Translations under genes and position numbers: made by a program
From: Larix kaempferi
Lineage: Eukaryota > Streptophyta > Pinopsida > Pinales > Pinaceae
DNA length: 64,000 nucleotides
Direction of reading: 5' to 3'
Assembly (NCBI GenBank): GCA_027924585.1
Contig: BSBM01001941.1
Location: forward strand, 1 to 64,000
The notes under the pieces: model-generated
The model's database searches: none
What the model saw: only the letters and a program-made list of their open reading frames with translations
What the model was told of the DNA's origin: nothing
Shown here: positions 11,830 to 22,986 of the stretch, in pieces
Layout of the letters: every line of letters starts with the position of its first letter
Numbering within the stretch: the stretch's first letter is position 1

Positions 11830-12385
11830 TGTTGGATTTTGTACAACTTCGGAAGATATTATTCATTATATTTTATTGTACTTTCATTGTACTTGTTTAT
11901 ACCTCCTAAGGGAGAAGAACTTTATGTAATCAATTATGTAAACACATGAAAGAATCAATGTAAGCCTTGGGGTGCAAAAGAAACAAATAAAAAGATTAAT
12001 ATTCAATTATTTATTGCCCCAAGGTGAAATCGGCCCCATAAGGGAAATTTCTAGTTTGCACTTGTATAAATAAGAGGTTTGTGCACCTCATTAGATCATT
12101 CTCACACTTAGGAAGTGCGCATCACTTGGAGGAGGAGATTTTCGCATCACTTGAAGAAGGAGGTTTATTTGGGTCATCTACTTGTGAAAGATACTTTCAC
12201 ATTCTTTCTCTTTCTTCAATTGTACTCTGATCTCAGAATTATCATCTCTCTACGAAGGTTGTTGGGTTTTCTCCCATTTGGGTTTCCCAAGGTAAACTCT
12301 ATGTTGTTGTTTTGTGCTTTGTCTTACTTCTAGTGATCTTGGTAATGCATTTATGTTTTATGCTATGAATGTATGAAATTTAACA
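11830..12385 (+). repeat. 3' LTR of copia-C
   Basis: 556 bp, TGTTGG...TTAACA, TATA box at 12065-12074. It differs from the 5' copy by roughly 16-18 substitutions or single-base indels by eye. Confidence 0.95.
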
Positions 12386-15300
12386 GGAAGAGCCTTGGTA
12401 AGAACATCTGTAATCTGGTCGTCTGTCGGCACGTACTGTAACTCGACTACACCTTTCTGCACCATATCACGAATGAAGTGATATCGAATCTCGATATGCT
12501 TCGACCTATCGTGAAATACAGGATTCACTGACATCTGCACGCAACTCTGGTTATCACAGTGAATCACGGTCGACTCTGGAATATGGCCGAACAATCCTAC
12601 CAAGAGTTTACAAAGCCAAACTGCTTCTCGAGCTGCTGTACTAGCAGCCATGTACTCGGCCTCTGCAGTACTGAGTGCTACCGAGTTCTGCTTCCTGCTG
12701 CACTAGGAAATAACTGCAAAACTCAAACTGAAGCAACATCCAAAAGTACTCTTCCGATCTACAACACATCCGACCCAATCTGAGTCTGTAAACCCCTGCA
12801 ATATCAGGTCACCATTTGAAGCATACTTCAATCCAAATCCCACAGTGCCACGTAAGTATCTGAGCACATGTTTTGCAGCAGCCCAGTGAATCTGCCTCGG
12901 TTCGCACATGAACTGACTGAGGGCATTCACAGCAAAACATATATCTGGTCTGGTGTTGGTCAGATACATCAATGACCCAATCAGCTGGCGATAAATGGTG
13001 GGATCAAACAAATCAGAATCTGAAGTAGAGTCTCTCAACTTCTTCCAATTTGCATCCATCGGAGTAGCCATGGACTTACAGTCCAACATTCTGAATCTCT
13101 TCAATAAATCAATGGTGTATTTTCCTTGTCCTGGAAAAATCTCTTTCTGCCTCTGCCATACTTCCAATCCCAAGAAGTAATGCATCAATCCAAGATCTTT
13201 CATTTCAAGCTCAGAGGCAAGATTCTTCTTACACCATACAATGAGTTTCTCATTTCCTGTGAGAAACAGGTCATCAACATATAAGACCAAAATCAGTGGC
13301 TCATCATCAACAACCTTGTAGTAAAGGTTGGGGTCTGCATCACTCTTGGAAAATCCCAAGCTCACCAAGAATCCGTCTATTCGTCCATACCAAGCACGGG
13401 GTGCTTGCTTGAGGCCATACAATGCCTTCTTCAATCTGCATACATGAGACTCCTTTCCTTGGACAATAAACCCATCTAGTTGTTCGATGTAAACTTCTTC
13501 CTCAATTACACCATTGAGAAAGGTTGTCTTCACATCCATCTGATGCAACTTCCATCCCATAGCTGAAGCAATCGCGATAATGGATCTAATAGAAGTATAT
13601 CGAGCCACAGGAGCAAACGTCTCATCATAATCAACTCCCTCTTTCTGAGAGAATCCTCTGGCTACAAATCGGGCCTTGTATTTCTCAACACTGCCATTTG
13701 CTCCATGCTTTATCTTGTATAACCATTTAGAAGTCACTACTGACTTCTCCTCAGGTCTCGGCCCAACATCCCACACATCATTCTTCAAGATGGATTGATA
13801 TTCTCCCATCATGGCATCCTTCCAAACTTGATGTTTGGATGCTTCTTCGTAAGTGGTGGGTTCTAAATCAATGATGTTGCTCATCAGTACCACATAGCTA
13901 GAGAACCTCTGAGGTCTTTTGCTTTCTCTGAAAGTGCCATGTGGAGCATCATGCCCCTCTACATCCTGCAATGTCTGTTGTGCCCATCTAGGTCTTTTCC
14001 GACCTGTCACATCTCTGGGTATATCAACTAGATCTATGGGATCGATAGGTTCATCCTTTTCTAATGACTCCCTCTGAACTGGAGGGGAAGATGATCTCAT
14101 CTCCTTTAGTTCTAGCATTTATGCATCATCTATCTCCATATTTGATCCTCTACCTTTCCTTACAACCATTTCTTCTTCAAAGGTCACATCCCTACTGACT
14201 TCAATCTGTTTGGATCCTGGAATGTAAATTCTATAAGCCTTTGAAGACTCACTGTATCCCACAAAGGTACCCTTCTTGCCTGAAGGTTCTAACTTTGATC
14301 TTTTCTCTTTGGGCACATGTATGTAGACTGGACAGCGAAAAATCCGGAGATGGCCCACTTCTGGTTTCACACCTGCGAACGCTTCTTCCGAAGTCATGTT
14401 CTTCAAGATCTTATGTGGACATCTATTCTGTACATATACAGCGGTTCTGGATGCTTCTTCCCACAAGAACATTTGAAGACTCTAGTCATGTAATATAGCT
14501 TTGGCTGCCTCCACAATTGTACGATTCTTTCTTTCTGCAACCCCATTTTGTTGATTGTTGTAGGGAACTGTGAGCTCCCTCTTAATTCTTGCTTCCTTGC
14601 AGAAATCATTGAATTCTGTAGAGGTATATTCTCCACCATTATCGGATCTCAAAATCTTGATCCTCTTTCCTGTCAGATTCTCAACTCGTGCTTTAAACTC
14701 TTTGAACTTGCTGAGTACTTCCTTGGATTCTTTTGACTTGACAAAGTTTATCCAAGTCTTTCGTGAGTAATCATCAATAAAGGTGATGTAGTAGTGAAAA
14801 CCACCTAATGACATAACTGTCATGGGCCCGCACAAGTCAGAGTGTACTAGATCCAAAATCCCTTTGGATCTACTCTCGCTATCTGGAAAAGACTTCTTGG
14901 CATTCTTGCCAAGTGCACATCCTCTACAAGTTCCATCATGGTCTACCTGGAGCCCTGGCAAACCTGTTACAATGTTCTTCAGAACTGGGAGAGCTCGATA
15001 ATTCAGATGAGCTAACCTTCTATGCCATAACTCGCCCATACTTGCAGCATCATGTATTAGGGCTTGGACTGGAGAAGTGTTTAGTATATACAAGCTCTCT
15101 TCTCTTATGCCAATAACCTTGGTTGTGCTCATGCTTGAGTTCTTGTGCCAAGCAAGGACTTTCCCTTCTGAGAAAGCTACTTTATATCCCTTGTCCTCCA
15201 ATGAGATGGAGACAAGATTTCTTTTCATACCACGTACAAAGAGTACATCACTTAGGCGTAATGTATCATTTGATTCCAATTGAAGGGTGATGGCTCCAGA

Positions 15301-16341
15301 TCCCTTCATAGTGTAATTTGCATCATCTCCAAGTACAACACAGAGATGTAAATCTTTCTTAATCAATTCTATAAGATTCTCTCTATAACCTGTCATGTGT
15401 CTAGATGCACCACTATCTATGAGCCAAGTATCACTAGTGGTAGGAATAATACCTAATAGTGTTGATATGAATAGAAATTCTGTGTGATCTTCATTCGTTT
15501 GCTTCTTGTGATGATGATCTTCTTCTACATCAGCAGTGGATGCTTCATGCTTCCTTTTGATTTGACTTCGACAACTACTGGCATAATGTCCATACTTCCT
15601 GCACCTATAGCATTGAACTTGAGATACATCCTTCGTCTTCTTTTGTTCTTGACGAGGACTTGATCTCCTTTCTTGGTGCTTGTGTTTATGGAACTTCTTT
15701 CCTTTTCCCTTACCATTCTTGGTATGAGAAACAAATGCTTGAGTCTCTTCAGTTTGATTGCCATGGAGTCTTTGACGTGCTGCGATCCTTGTCTCCTCCT
15801 GAGAGCAATCTACCCAAAGCTTGTCAAACTTTGGTAGTTTGGATCTACCACATATGCTTTGGATAAAGGACTCCCATGACGATGGAAGGCCATTTAAAGT
15901 GTGGAGGACAAGCTCCTTATCGCCAATAGGATCTCCACTAGTGTTGAGCTTGTCTCTAAGTTCTGCGATCCTCATAAAGTATGAGGCAATGGATTCCAAC
16001 TTTGCTATCTTCATATTTGAGAGTTGGTTTCTCAAAGTCATGGATACATTTAGGCTAGTGTGTTCAAACAGCTTCATAATGGTCTTGAACATTTTCCTAG
16101 CATTCTTCTTTCCTGAGATCTGAGGAACCAAATGGTCTATCACGGAATCCACAAGAATCCTTCTTGCTTTAGCATCATTCTTCCTCCATCGAGATTTATC
16201 CTCTTCGGCTTCTGGTTCGGGGACCTTCTCATTTACATATAGTAAGAGATCATTTTCTTCTAGGAGTAGAAGAACCCTAGATTTCCAGGAGATAAAGTTG
16301 GAGGCTCCTTCCAACCGATCTTCAACCTTCATCCCAATCAT
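12386..16341 (-). pseudogene. copia-B gag-pol polyprotein, three in-frame stops only
   Basis: Starts at ATG 16341 (MIGMKVEDRLEGASNF) and stays in one frame down to the copia-C junction at 12386. Domains: gag, CCHC knuckle CYRCRKYGHYASSC (about 15580-15620), protease WLIDSGASRHMTG (about 15395-15430), integrase (SDNGGEYTS about 14620-14650), reverse transcriptase with YVDDLFL (about 13262-13282), RNase H (DSDWVGC, then STAAREAVWL). The only breaks are TAG at 14482-14484, TAA at 14119-14121 and TAG at 12703-12705, plus a harmless 3-base loss in the gag pre-integrase region. There are no frameshifts, although this is the older host of copia-C. Confidence 0.94.
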
Positions 16342-16557
16342 CTTGATTTGCGGATCTGGATCAGAAACCCTAGCAGGAGCTAGGTCAAAAATGAAAGTTC
16401 TCGGAATTGAATTCCGTCTTCACCAATGGATTAGTCTAGCCAAAAGCCAAATTCCTATAGCTCTTTTTCTCTAAAATAATGGGTGAAGACTTCACAAGAT
16501 AAAACCCTAATTCCGGCACGGTTCCGACAATGCTTCGACAATGGCTTCTTCTAGAAT

Positions 16558-16570
16558 GGCTCTGATACCA
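16558..16570 (-). promoter_or_regulatory. primer-binding site of copia-B
   Basis: GGCTCTGATACCA on plus, so TGGTATCAGAGCC on minus, next to the LTR end at 16571. A perfect match to the common plant copia primer site. Confidence 0.9.
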
Positions 16571-17126
16571 TGCTTAATTTCATACATTCATAGCATAAAA
16601 CATAAATGCATTACCAAGATCACTAGAAGTAAAACAAAACACAAAACAACAACATAGAGTTTACCCTGGGAAACCCAAATGGGAGAAAACCCAACAACCT
16701 TCGCAGAGAGATGATAATTCTAAGATCAATGTACAAATAAAGAAAGAGAAAGAATGTGAAAGTATCTTTCACAAGTAGATGCCCCAAATAAGCTTCCTCC
16801 TTCAAGTGATGCAAAATTTGCCTCCTCCAAGTGATGCGCACTTCCTAAGTGAGTGAATGAGCTAATGGGGTGCACGAGCCTCTTATTTATACAAGTGCAA
16901 ACTGGAAAATTCCCTAATGGGGCCGACTTCACCTGGGGGCAATAAATAATTTAAATTTAATCTTTTTATTTGTTTCTTTTGCACCCCAAGGCTTACATTG
17001 ATTCTTTCATGTGTTTACATAATTTATTACATAAAGTTCTTCTCCCTTAGGAGGTATAAACAAGTACAATGAAAGTACAATAAAATATAATGAATAATAT
17101 CTTCCAAAGTTGTACAAAATCCAACA
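16571..17126 (-). repeat. 5' LTR of copia-B
   Basis: 556 bp, minus orientation, TGTTGG...TTAAGCA on the minus strand. TATA box at about 16884-16893 on minus. Pairs with 5084-5639. Confidence 0.95.
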
Positions 17127-18304
17127 CATGTGTCCTGTGTAGTTCAGAATTCGGTGGTACAAAGGCAACAAGCATAACCACAAAACTCAAGTCAGATCGA
17201 AGAAGAAGGCATTCCGAGGTTTGTTGCAGTAGACTTTCAGAAGATCAACTTAGACATCAAAATTCTTCCTTGGGTTCGTGTGAGATGGTGACAGAAGCAA
17301 GTCAAAAGTTCGGTTACAATTCTGGACAAGTTTGGTAAAGCAGAATTGATGACAAGAATAGCAGTTGATAAATAAAAAATTGCATGACAACAACTTGGCA
17401 AGGAGTGACTGAGGTGAGCTCGGAATATTTAAAAGCAAACTACAGAAAATGGAAAAACAAAAGTGACCGTGAAGACAATTCCAAGCATGAATTCGGACTA
17501 TAGTAGACATAAAGGTGTTTGAAAGAAATAATCCCTAAATTCGGGTAGCTGAAGATGTCATCTTGTGATAAAGATGTTTTAAAGGAGTTGATCTCTAAGC
17601 ACTCTTTTTCATCCAACGGACAAAAGTAAATCAAGCCATGTTTTGATAATCGATATCAACAGCATATGAGAGGCCTCACAGTCATAACCAGAGGGGTTGA
17701 TCAAATTGTCTTCAAAATTGACAATGAAAAACCTTGGCTTGACAAGTAATAACAAGTTCTGATTTTGGCACTAAAGACAATTTTTTAATAGACTTGTAAG
17801 GAGATTATGATGGATCCTGGTTACAATGACATGTTGATAGGGGGAGTAGGGTGAGCAAATGAAGTGAAGCAATACGTTTATGCTTACCTTTTATGAATTT
17901 ACTAGTTGATTGATTGATGCATTCCAAGGACTAAACAAAAATGTCAAGCCACACCCTATGTCCACAGTTAGAAGAAGCAAAGAGCAAACAGGTCAGTCGA
18001 TGAAGGAGTAGATTTGAAAGGAGGAACAAGCACTTCAGCAAGAAAGAGATTAGCTCAGCAAATCAAGGAGTCTACATGAAAGGGGGAGCTTGAAATGTTT
18101 AAAATAACTACAGGAGCAAACTTGAAGGAGTGCAGCAGTTTAAATAGTTATTTGTGACAGACATGACACGATAAGGAGCTTGACAGCCCAAGAGGGGCTA
18201 GTAGTAAGGGGGAGCAGATATATGAAAACCAAGCAGTTTATATGTAAGTAAGAGCAAACATTTTGATCTCAAAGATATATTTTTTGGGGGCATTGTGAAG
18301 CTTT
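17127..18304 (+). other. non-coding DNA with repeated polypurine tracts, probable Sirevirus 3' region
   Basis: No coding frame of note. AGGGGGAG occurs at about 17839, 18081 and 18206, and TTTTTTGGGGGC at about 18280. Multiple polypurine tracts upstream of the 3' LTR are a described hallmark of the Sirevirus genus of Ty1/copia. A TGTTGGCTAGG at 18305 could be the LTR start. No second LTR or pol is visible, so the assignment rests on the tracts alone. Confidence 0.4.
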
Positions 18305-18901
18305 TGTTGGCTAGGTGATTGACCCTTTGTCATTAATGTCAAAGGGAGAGAGAAATTTTGAGGAGGTTACCATCAATGACGAAGGGGAAGATTGATGAGC
18401 ATGATTGTCATTGTTGACAACACATTAATGACAAAGGTTGAAATGATGACATGGCAAGCATGACAAAGACTTGACATGGCAAAAGACAAATGACATGGAG
18501 GACAAAGACATGGCAAAGGATTGATGACAAGGAAGGACAAGGACAATGAAGGACAAGGAAATGACATGGAGGACATTTTGGTGCCTTGGCAGGCATTTGG
18601 AGGACAGCTGCGGACATTTTGGTGAAGTTGAAATTATAATTAATTGCTGGCCCACTGATTCACCCCCCCCCCCTCAGTGTGCCATTGTGTTCATCAAAGC
18701 CCCCCTTGTGCTGGAGGAGAGGCAGCCTAAAGTGTAGAGTCGTAGACAAGGGTGGTGAGGTGACAATTGCGTCCCTCTTAGTTCCTCCAAGGCCTCACTT
18801 GATTTTAGGAATTTATCTCTAGAGGTGAGAATTTGTGAGGTAACAGGACTGAATCTTCAAGCCAGATTGTGCCTCATCTCTAGAGTCTGGGCAGTACTGT
18901 A
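18305..18901 (+). other. repeat-like DNA, possible Sirevirus LTR start, GACA-rich low complexity
   Basis: Between about 18410 and 18600 the text is dominated by GACAAGG/GACATGG words, with a C10-11 run near 18662. No gene. A possible LTR starting at 18305 has no detectable end. Confidence 0.3.
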
Positions 18902-19710
18902 TGTGAAAATCCTCACAGCAGATCTAAGAGCTGATGTATACCTCACAATGAAAGAATTTAGGAATAAGATTAAGAGTGGTCAATGCAGTAAAATGAGCAA
19001 TAGAATAACAATACAATAGAACTCGGATAGAAGCAAAATAACTTCACACACTAATTCATTAATCACAATATGGACAAATAAGTAGTACAATGCATGAGGA
19101 TTCGAATGCCAAGGTGGCAATTCGAATTAGCCTTCATGGAGTGATCAAAAGATCACTAGAGTGTCATCAAAGCACAACTAGAAGTTTATCTCATCATCGA
19201 TGTTGTCATTAATGCACAAGTAACTGTCAACCATCAGTCAAACTGAGTCTAACTGAGTGTGGTAGGTGTAACTGAGTGTAACTGGCACATGGAGACACTA
19301 ACTGAATGAAGGAGGCTCAATGGAGGGCGCATGAGGAGCTAACTGGAGTCAGAATGGGCAGTCTAGTCTCACTGGAGGTCCATCGGAGTGATACAGTCAA
19401 TTAAGAGTCAGTCTAGCCTTAAATCAAGGAAAGAACTAATGATAACTTAATTAACTGAAGTGCAACTGAGTGGTAGGTGAGAGAGGACGAGTGGCTTCCT
19501 AAAATCAAGGAAGAAGGGCGCACTAAGCTCTAGGAGGGCTAAAACTGATCCGTGAGAAGCTCTCGGGGCTAGCTAGCTGAGAGCTAGGTGCTGGGACTGA
19601 TGACCGGGATGCATGCAATCGCCTGCATGCATGCAGAATGCATGCAAGACTGAAAATGTAAATAATGGAAATACCGGTAGGACTAGGATGGAGTATAGGA
19701 ATATCTAATA
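18902..19710 (-). repeat. solo LTR related to the copia-E LTR
   Basis: On the minus strand the first 40 bases (TACTCCATCC, GTCCTAC) and last 160 bases (CTCATTTTACTGCA, GTGAGGTATAC, TTTTCACA) align with the LTRs at 25118 and 28150. It is flanked by a perfect 5-bp duplication, CTGTA at 18897-18901 and 19711-19715, with no internal region. That is the signature of LTR-LTR recombination. The outer dinucleotide is TA instead of TG on the minus strand. It contains a run of CATGCA words at 19610-19645. Confidence 0.82.
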
Positions 19711-20122
19711 CTGTACAGCTTTGTTTTGGAAAGATAAACATTCCTTTTTACTGGATTTTGGACATGCCAAGATAGTTTTGGTACTATTTTTATCGTTTTT
19801 ATGAAGACGTGAAATTCTTCTTGGACTTCTCCCATTACTAATTTACATATTTGTTATATAGATCAAATGGTGAACATGTTTGACATTTTTATGGTCCAGA
19901 ATCCAGATACAAAATTTAACTTAACAAAACAAATAAAATCCATGTACACCACCAAGCACTTTCATCCATTAAATAATACTTGGCCAAACTTGATCCAGGC
20001 TGGCTGACTACATAATGAAAGTTAGAAACCAATCAAAGACATCATATCCAAATACAAAAACTTTTGAATACTCAAATATAAAAACCAACTAATTTGCTGA
20101 ATTATTTAGCAGTTAAATTTAC
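19711..20122. other. intronic AT-rich DNA of the RimM gene
   Basis: No ORF or recognisable repeat beyond the solo LTR target duplication. It follows the splice donor of RimM exon 3, so it should be transcribed as intron 3. Confidence 0.5.
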
Positions 20123-21450
20123 CTCGTCGACAGAATTCACCCCTTTAAAAGTAACCAACCACTGATGTTGGCCAGCATGAAATCGTCCTTTTACAAGCTC
20201 AAACTCCCTTATTGTCAGAGTGCTAGAGTTTCTCAGTCTCAACCATCTTACACCTGGCTGCCAAAGACATCGAATCACACATCTCAGCTGATTGAGGGAA
20301 CCCTAGTAACCCAAGCTTGCTATGTAATCAAGGCCTGGCTCGTGGAAACAATACACTGAAAAAAATGCATTAAGGCCTATATGCATATATCTGAATAATT
20401 CGAAATAAAAATTAGCAACCAGTTCGCAAATAGCTTTTGGTAACTGCAGCTCTCTAGGTATTTGAACAGGAGTATAGCCTGAGCATGCAGTTGCATTGCA
20501 GGGTTATATTGCATGGGAATTCTGGTGGTCACCTTTCTGACAAGTCAAATTCCCTAGCTAGTTCAGGGCCCAAGTTCATGTAACCTAATGTTGCAATGCA
20601 ATCTATGTTTGCACTGAGAGAGGCGAGGTGCTCTCCAACTCAGTTGGGGTGGGAGATCCATCAATATTAGGTGCATTGAATATGGACATTAGCACAAACT
20701 CATCTAAACCCCGGGTCTGATATGCACCTCGAGGTTGCTACATATTACAAACGGGCTTAAAAGGGTCTGTAGTTGTACTAATGTATGCATAATTGACGAC
20801 TCCACGAGGGAATTGAACTCATGACTATCAGATATCCAATGCAATCCAGTAAACATTAAAAAAACATACTTGATGCAAGCATCTTATAGAACATTGAGGG
20901 CATTCAGTACCTTCATAAAACGTTCTTCTGGAAAATCTGTGGCGGGTTTCACACGGACCTCTCCACGAAGACCGTGCACATTGCATATGTAGCCCGCCTC
21001 AACAAACTGGATACCGTCTACACTACTTTCTGCTCCACCAATTCGGGTTTCCTCTATTGCATCTTCCACCATTTGGGTCTCTGAAAATATGCAGCATAAA
21101 ACACTTTCAGCCTACAGAATACCGAAATCGCTGGATATGAAGCTTCACGAGGAATTCAAACCCCGCCAAAACCAGAGAAAAATAAACATAAAGAAACCAA
21201 AAACATTGAATTACAGGCAAAGGAGCATACCCAGGTTATATTGTCCTGGGATTGCGCTCTGTGCAGCATGTGATGAATGCCGGGCAATTGTCGTAAGACT
21301 TCCTGGAGTCATACGAATGCATTTTTTGTAGAGAAATTGAAAGGGTGGGGAAAGATAAACCTTAGATGTGAGCATACATCTGCGAGCTGCGGTTATGGAG
21401 AAAGAGGACGGCAGGCATGAGAGCGTTGGATATATTGCAATCTCTGCCAT
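20123..21450 (-). CDS. plastid RimM-type 16S rRNA maturation factor, exons 1-3 (3' part of gene not found here)
   Basis: RimM proteins help mature the 30S ribosomal subunit; plant nuclear copies are imported into chloroplasts. Exon 1 is 21450-21231: ATG, then about 73 residues rich in Ser, Thr, Ala and Arg with few acids, fitting a transit peptide. Donor GTATG. Exon 2 is 21080-20911 (acceptor TTTTCAG), encoding FVEAGYICNVHGLRGEVRVK and then ATDFPEERFMK, the RimM N-terminal signature; donor AAG|GTACTG. Exon 3 is 20257-20123 (acceptor TTGGCAG), encoding PGVRWLRLRN, then IREFELVKGRFHAGQHQWLV and VNSVDE; donor GAG|GTAAAT. The three exons join in frame (phases 1, 0, 0) without stops. Introns are 150 and 653 bp. 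The expected next exon (the GEFY..DLVGM part) was not seen on the minus strand further left. This is the one gene here that looks functional. Confidence 0.88.
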
Positions 21451-22211
21451 GCCTTGCTAATGAATGGATTGCCTCGGGCTCTAGGGCCGTGTTGTGTTAA
21501 TGGGTGTTTATCCAGACAGCCCAGTGACGTGCACACCCATTCCATTCATCATGACAAAAATATCGGGTTGAAGCGTGCTGCTTAAAATATGAAAATAGGC
21601 GGTCATGTTTTCGATTCATTATAGGAGTTAAGATGGCCAATTATCATTAATTCATAGCCTAACAACGCCGCTCCATATCCTCAAGCAAAAGACCAAATTG
21701 AAAGAGAATTTTGAGTGTATGCCTACATTTCCTAACCCCATGTTTCTAATTTAAGGCTCAAACCCATTTATTTATATGTTTTGTGTTTCCACCCATTTTC
21801 GGTTGGTGTTGCTTCTTCTATGGGCTCAACCCTCTTCTTATTTGTTTTCAATTGAAGAAAAAAAGTTTCTTACTATTTATGGAGTGAATCAAAGAAACTA
21901 CAAGTGTTACTTATCCCACAGATAGTGTTTTGATACCACAATCTTTACAATATATATTCTAATATCTTAAATCTATTTCAAAAGACAAACTGCCAAGTAT
22001 ATCCCACTGGGTACAATTTTTAAGTATCATAGTCCATATATGTTCATGTTTGTATACAAAAAGCTTACATTAGGTTATATTGGAGCTGAAAAAAGTATAT
22101 ATAGCTAATATAGTAACTAATAGATCCGATACTCGCCCTCTTCCACCAAGGCCTTATCTACAAACCCTGTTCTATGTGCTCATTTGCGATTATAAACTAG
22201 CATAGATTCAT
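21451..22211. other. upstream region of the RimM gene, AT-rich intergenic DNA
   Basis: The first 100 bp would hold the RimM promoter and 5' UTR. A GACGTGCAC block at about 21525-21533 contains an ACGT core, a common plant promoter word. Beyond 21600 I see no ORF, repeat or RNA gene. Confidence 0.4.
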
Positions 22212-22326
22212 CTTAAATCTGTATCTATCAATCACGGAGAGGGATCCAATTTCTTGAGGTGTATTTCTTTTTTTAATTTAAACTCAAGAAATTTGATCTT
22301 TCTTGATTGATAGATCCGGGTTTAAG
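22212..22326. repeat. large imperfect inverted repeat (MITE-like or hairpin)
   Basis: Left arm 22212-22258 and right arm 22283-22326 are complementary over about 45 bp with few mismatches (ATCTATCAATCA opposite TGATTGATAGAT; AATTTCTTGAG opposite CTCAAGAAATT). The loop is 24 bp. No target duplication is obvious. Confidence 0.7.
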
Positions 22327-22337
22327 TTTTAAGTTTT

Positions 22338-22480
22338 TATTTTATAAACGAACATCTCTTTTTTAATTACTTTTCATAATGTTTTATTTTATGAACCAAC
22401 ATGGATTTTTTTTAAATACTTTCCATAATTTTTTATTTTATGAGTCGACATGAATCTTTAAAATTATTTTTTAATTTTTT
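22338..22480. repeat. degenerate tandem repeat of about 50 bp
   Basis: TATTTTATRARYCRACAT-type units follow each other at about 22338, 22386 and 22435, each followed by a T-rich stretch and ACTTTYCATAAT. Three copies, diverged. Confidence 0.55.
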
Positions 22481-22986
22481 TTGTTAGTAACAAACGCACA
22501 AACGTTACAACATCTCCCCCATACTGAGTTGTAGAGCACCTCGTTTCACTCGGTGCAACAAATTAAAATCGAACGTATATTAATATGTCTACGGGGGAGT
22601 TCTGTACTTATTTGATGTGGACTTTTATATATCAGCATATTGCAAACTTTGATTATGTGGAATAACATGTTATAGGTTTTGTTTCTATTAAAAAATAAAA
22701 ACCAAATAACTATTGATAATAGCAATATTAATTTTTTGTGTGTGTAAGACGATGAAATATGTGAAACAAGGGAAGTTGTAAAGTAGCAAGTCCTTGCCTT
22801 GTGGACATGTTACTCTGTAGACTTGTTACTTTGCATTGTGAATGATTATAATAAATTTAGTTTATTATTTATCATATATGTTATTATGTAACACTAACAT
22901 GTCATAACATTTTGGTTCACAAATAAAGCTTGATTTGATTGCCCAGCTATTGGGGAGCAAGGAGTAAGGCTGGTGGGGAAGAGGTG
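22481..22986. other. AT-rich intergenic DNA
   Basis: No ORF, RNA gene or clear repeat. Confidence 0.4.

Larger units (their letters stand above)
6399..12385 (+). mobile_element. copia-C: complete Ty1/copia retrotransposon nested in copia-B
   Basis: 5,987 bp in plus orientation, opposite to its host. LTRs 6399-6954 and 11830-12385 (both 556 bp, about 3% different by eye), primer site, gag-pol, hairpin array and polypurine tract are all present. The target duplication is GGATG (6394-6398) and GGAAG (12386-12390), one mismatch. Joining the two flanks restores the copia-B frame, which proves the insertion. Same family as copia-B. Confidence 0.96.
5084..17126 (-). mobile_element. copia-B: complete Ty1/copia retrotransposon, split by copia-C
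   Basis: Minus-strand element: 5' LTR at 16571-17126, primer site at 16558-16570, gag-pol from 16341 leftward to 12386, resuming at 6393 after the copia-C insertion and ending at 6318, then the hairpin array, polypurine tract and 3' LTR (5084-5639). Flanking 5-mers are CAGGT (5079-5083) and CATGT (17127-17131), a target duplication with one mismatch. The two 556-bp LTRs differ at about 18 positions by eye (roughly 3%). Removing copia-C leaves about 6.0 kb, normal for an autonomous copia. Confidence 0.93.

Noticed and set aside
20165-20359. Plus-strand ORF of 64 residues
   Set aside because: It is the antisense of RimM exon 3, which has matching splice sites and homology on minus.
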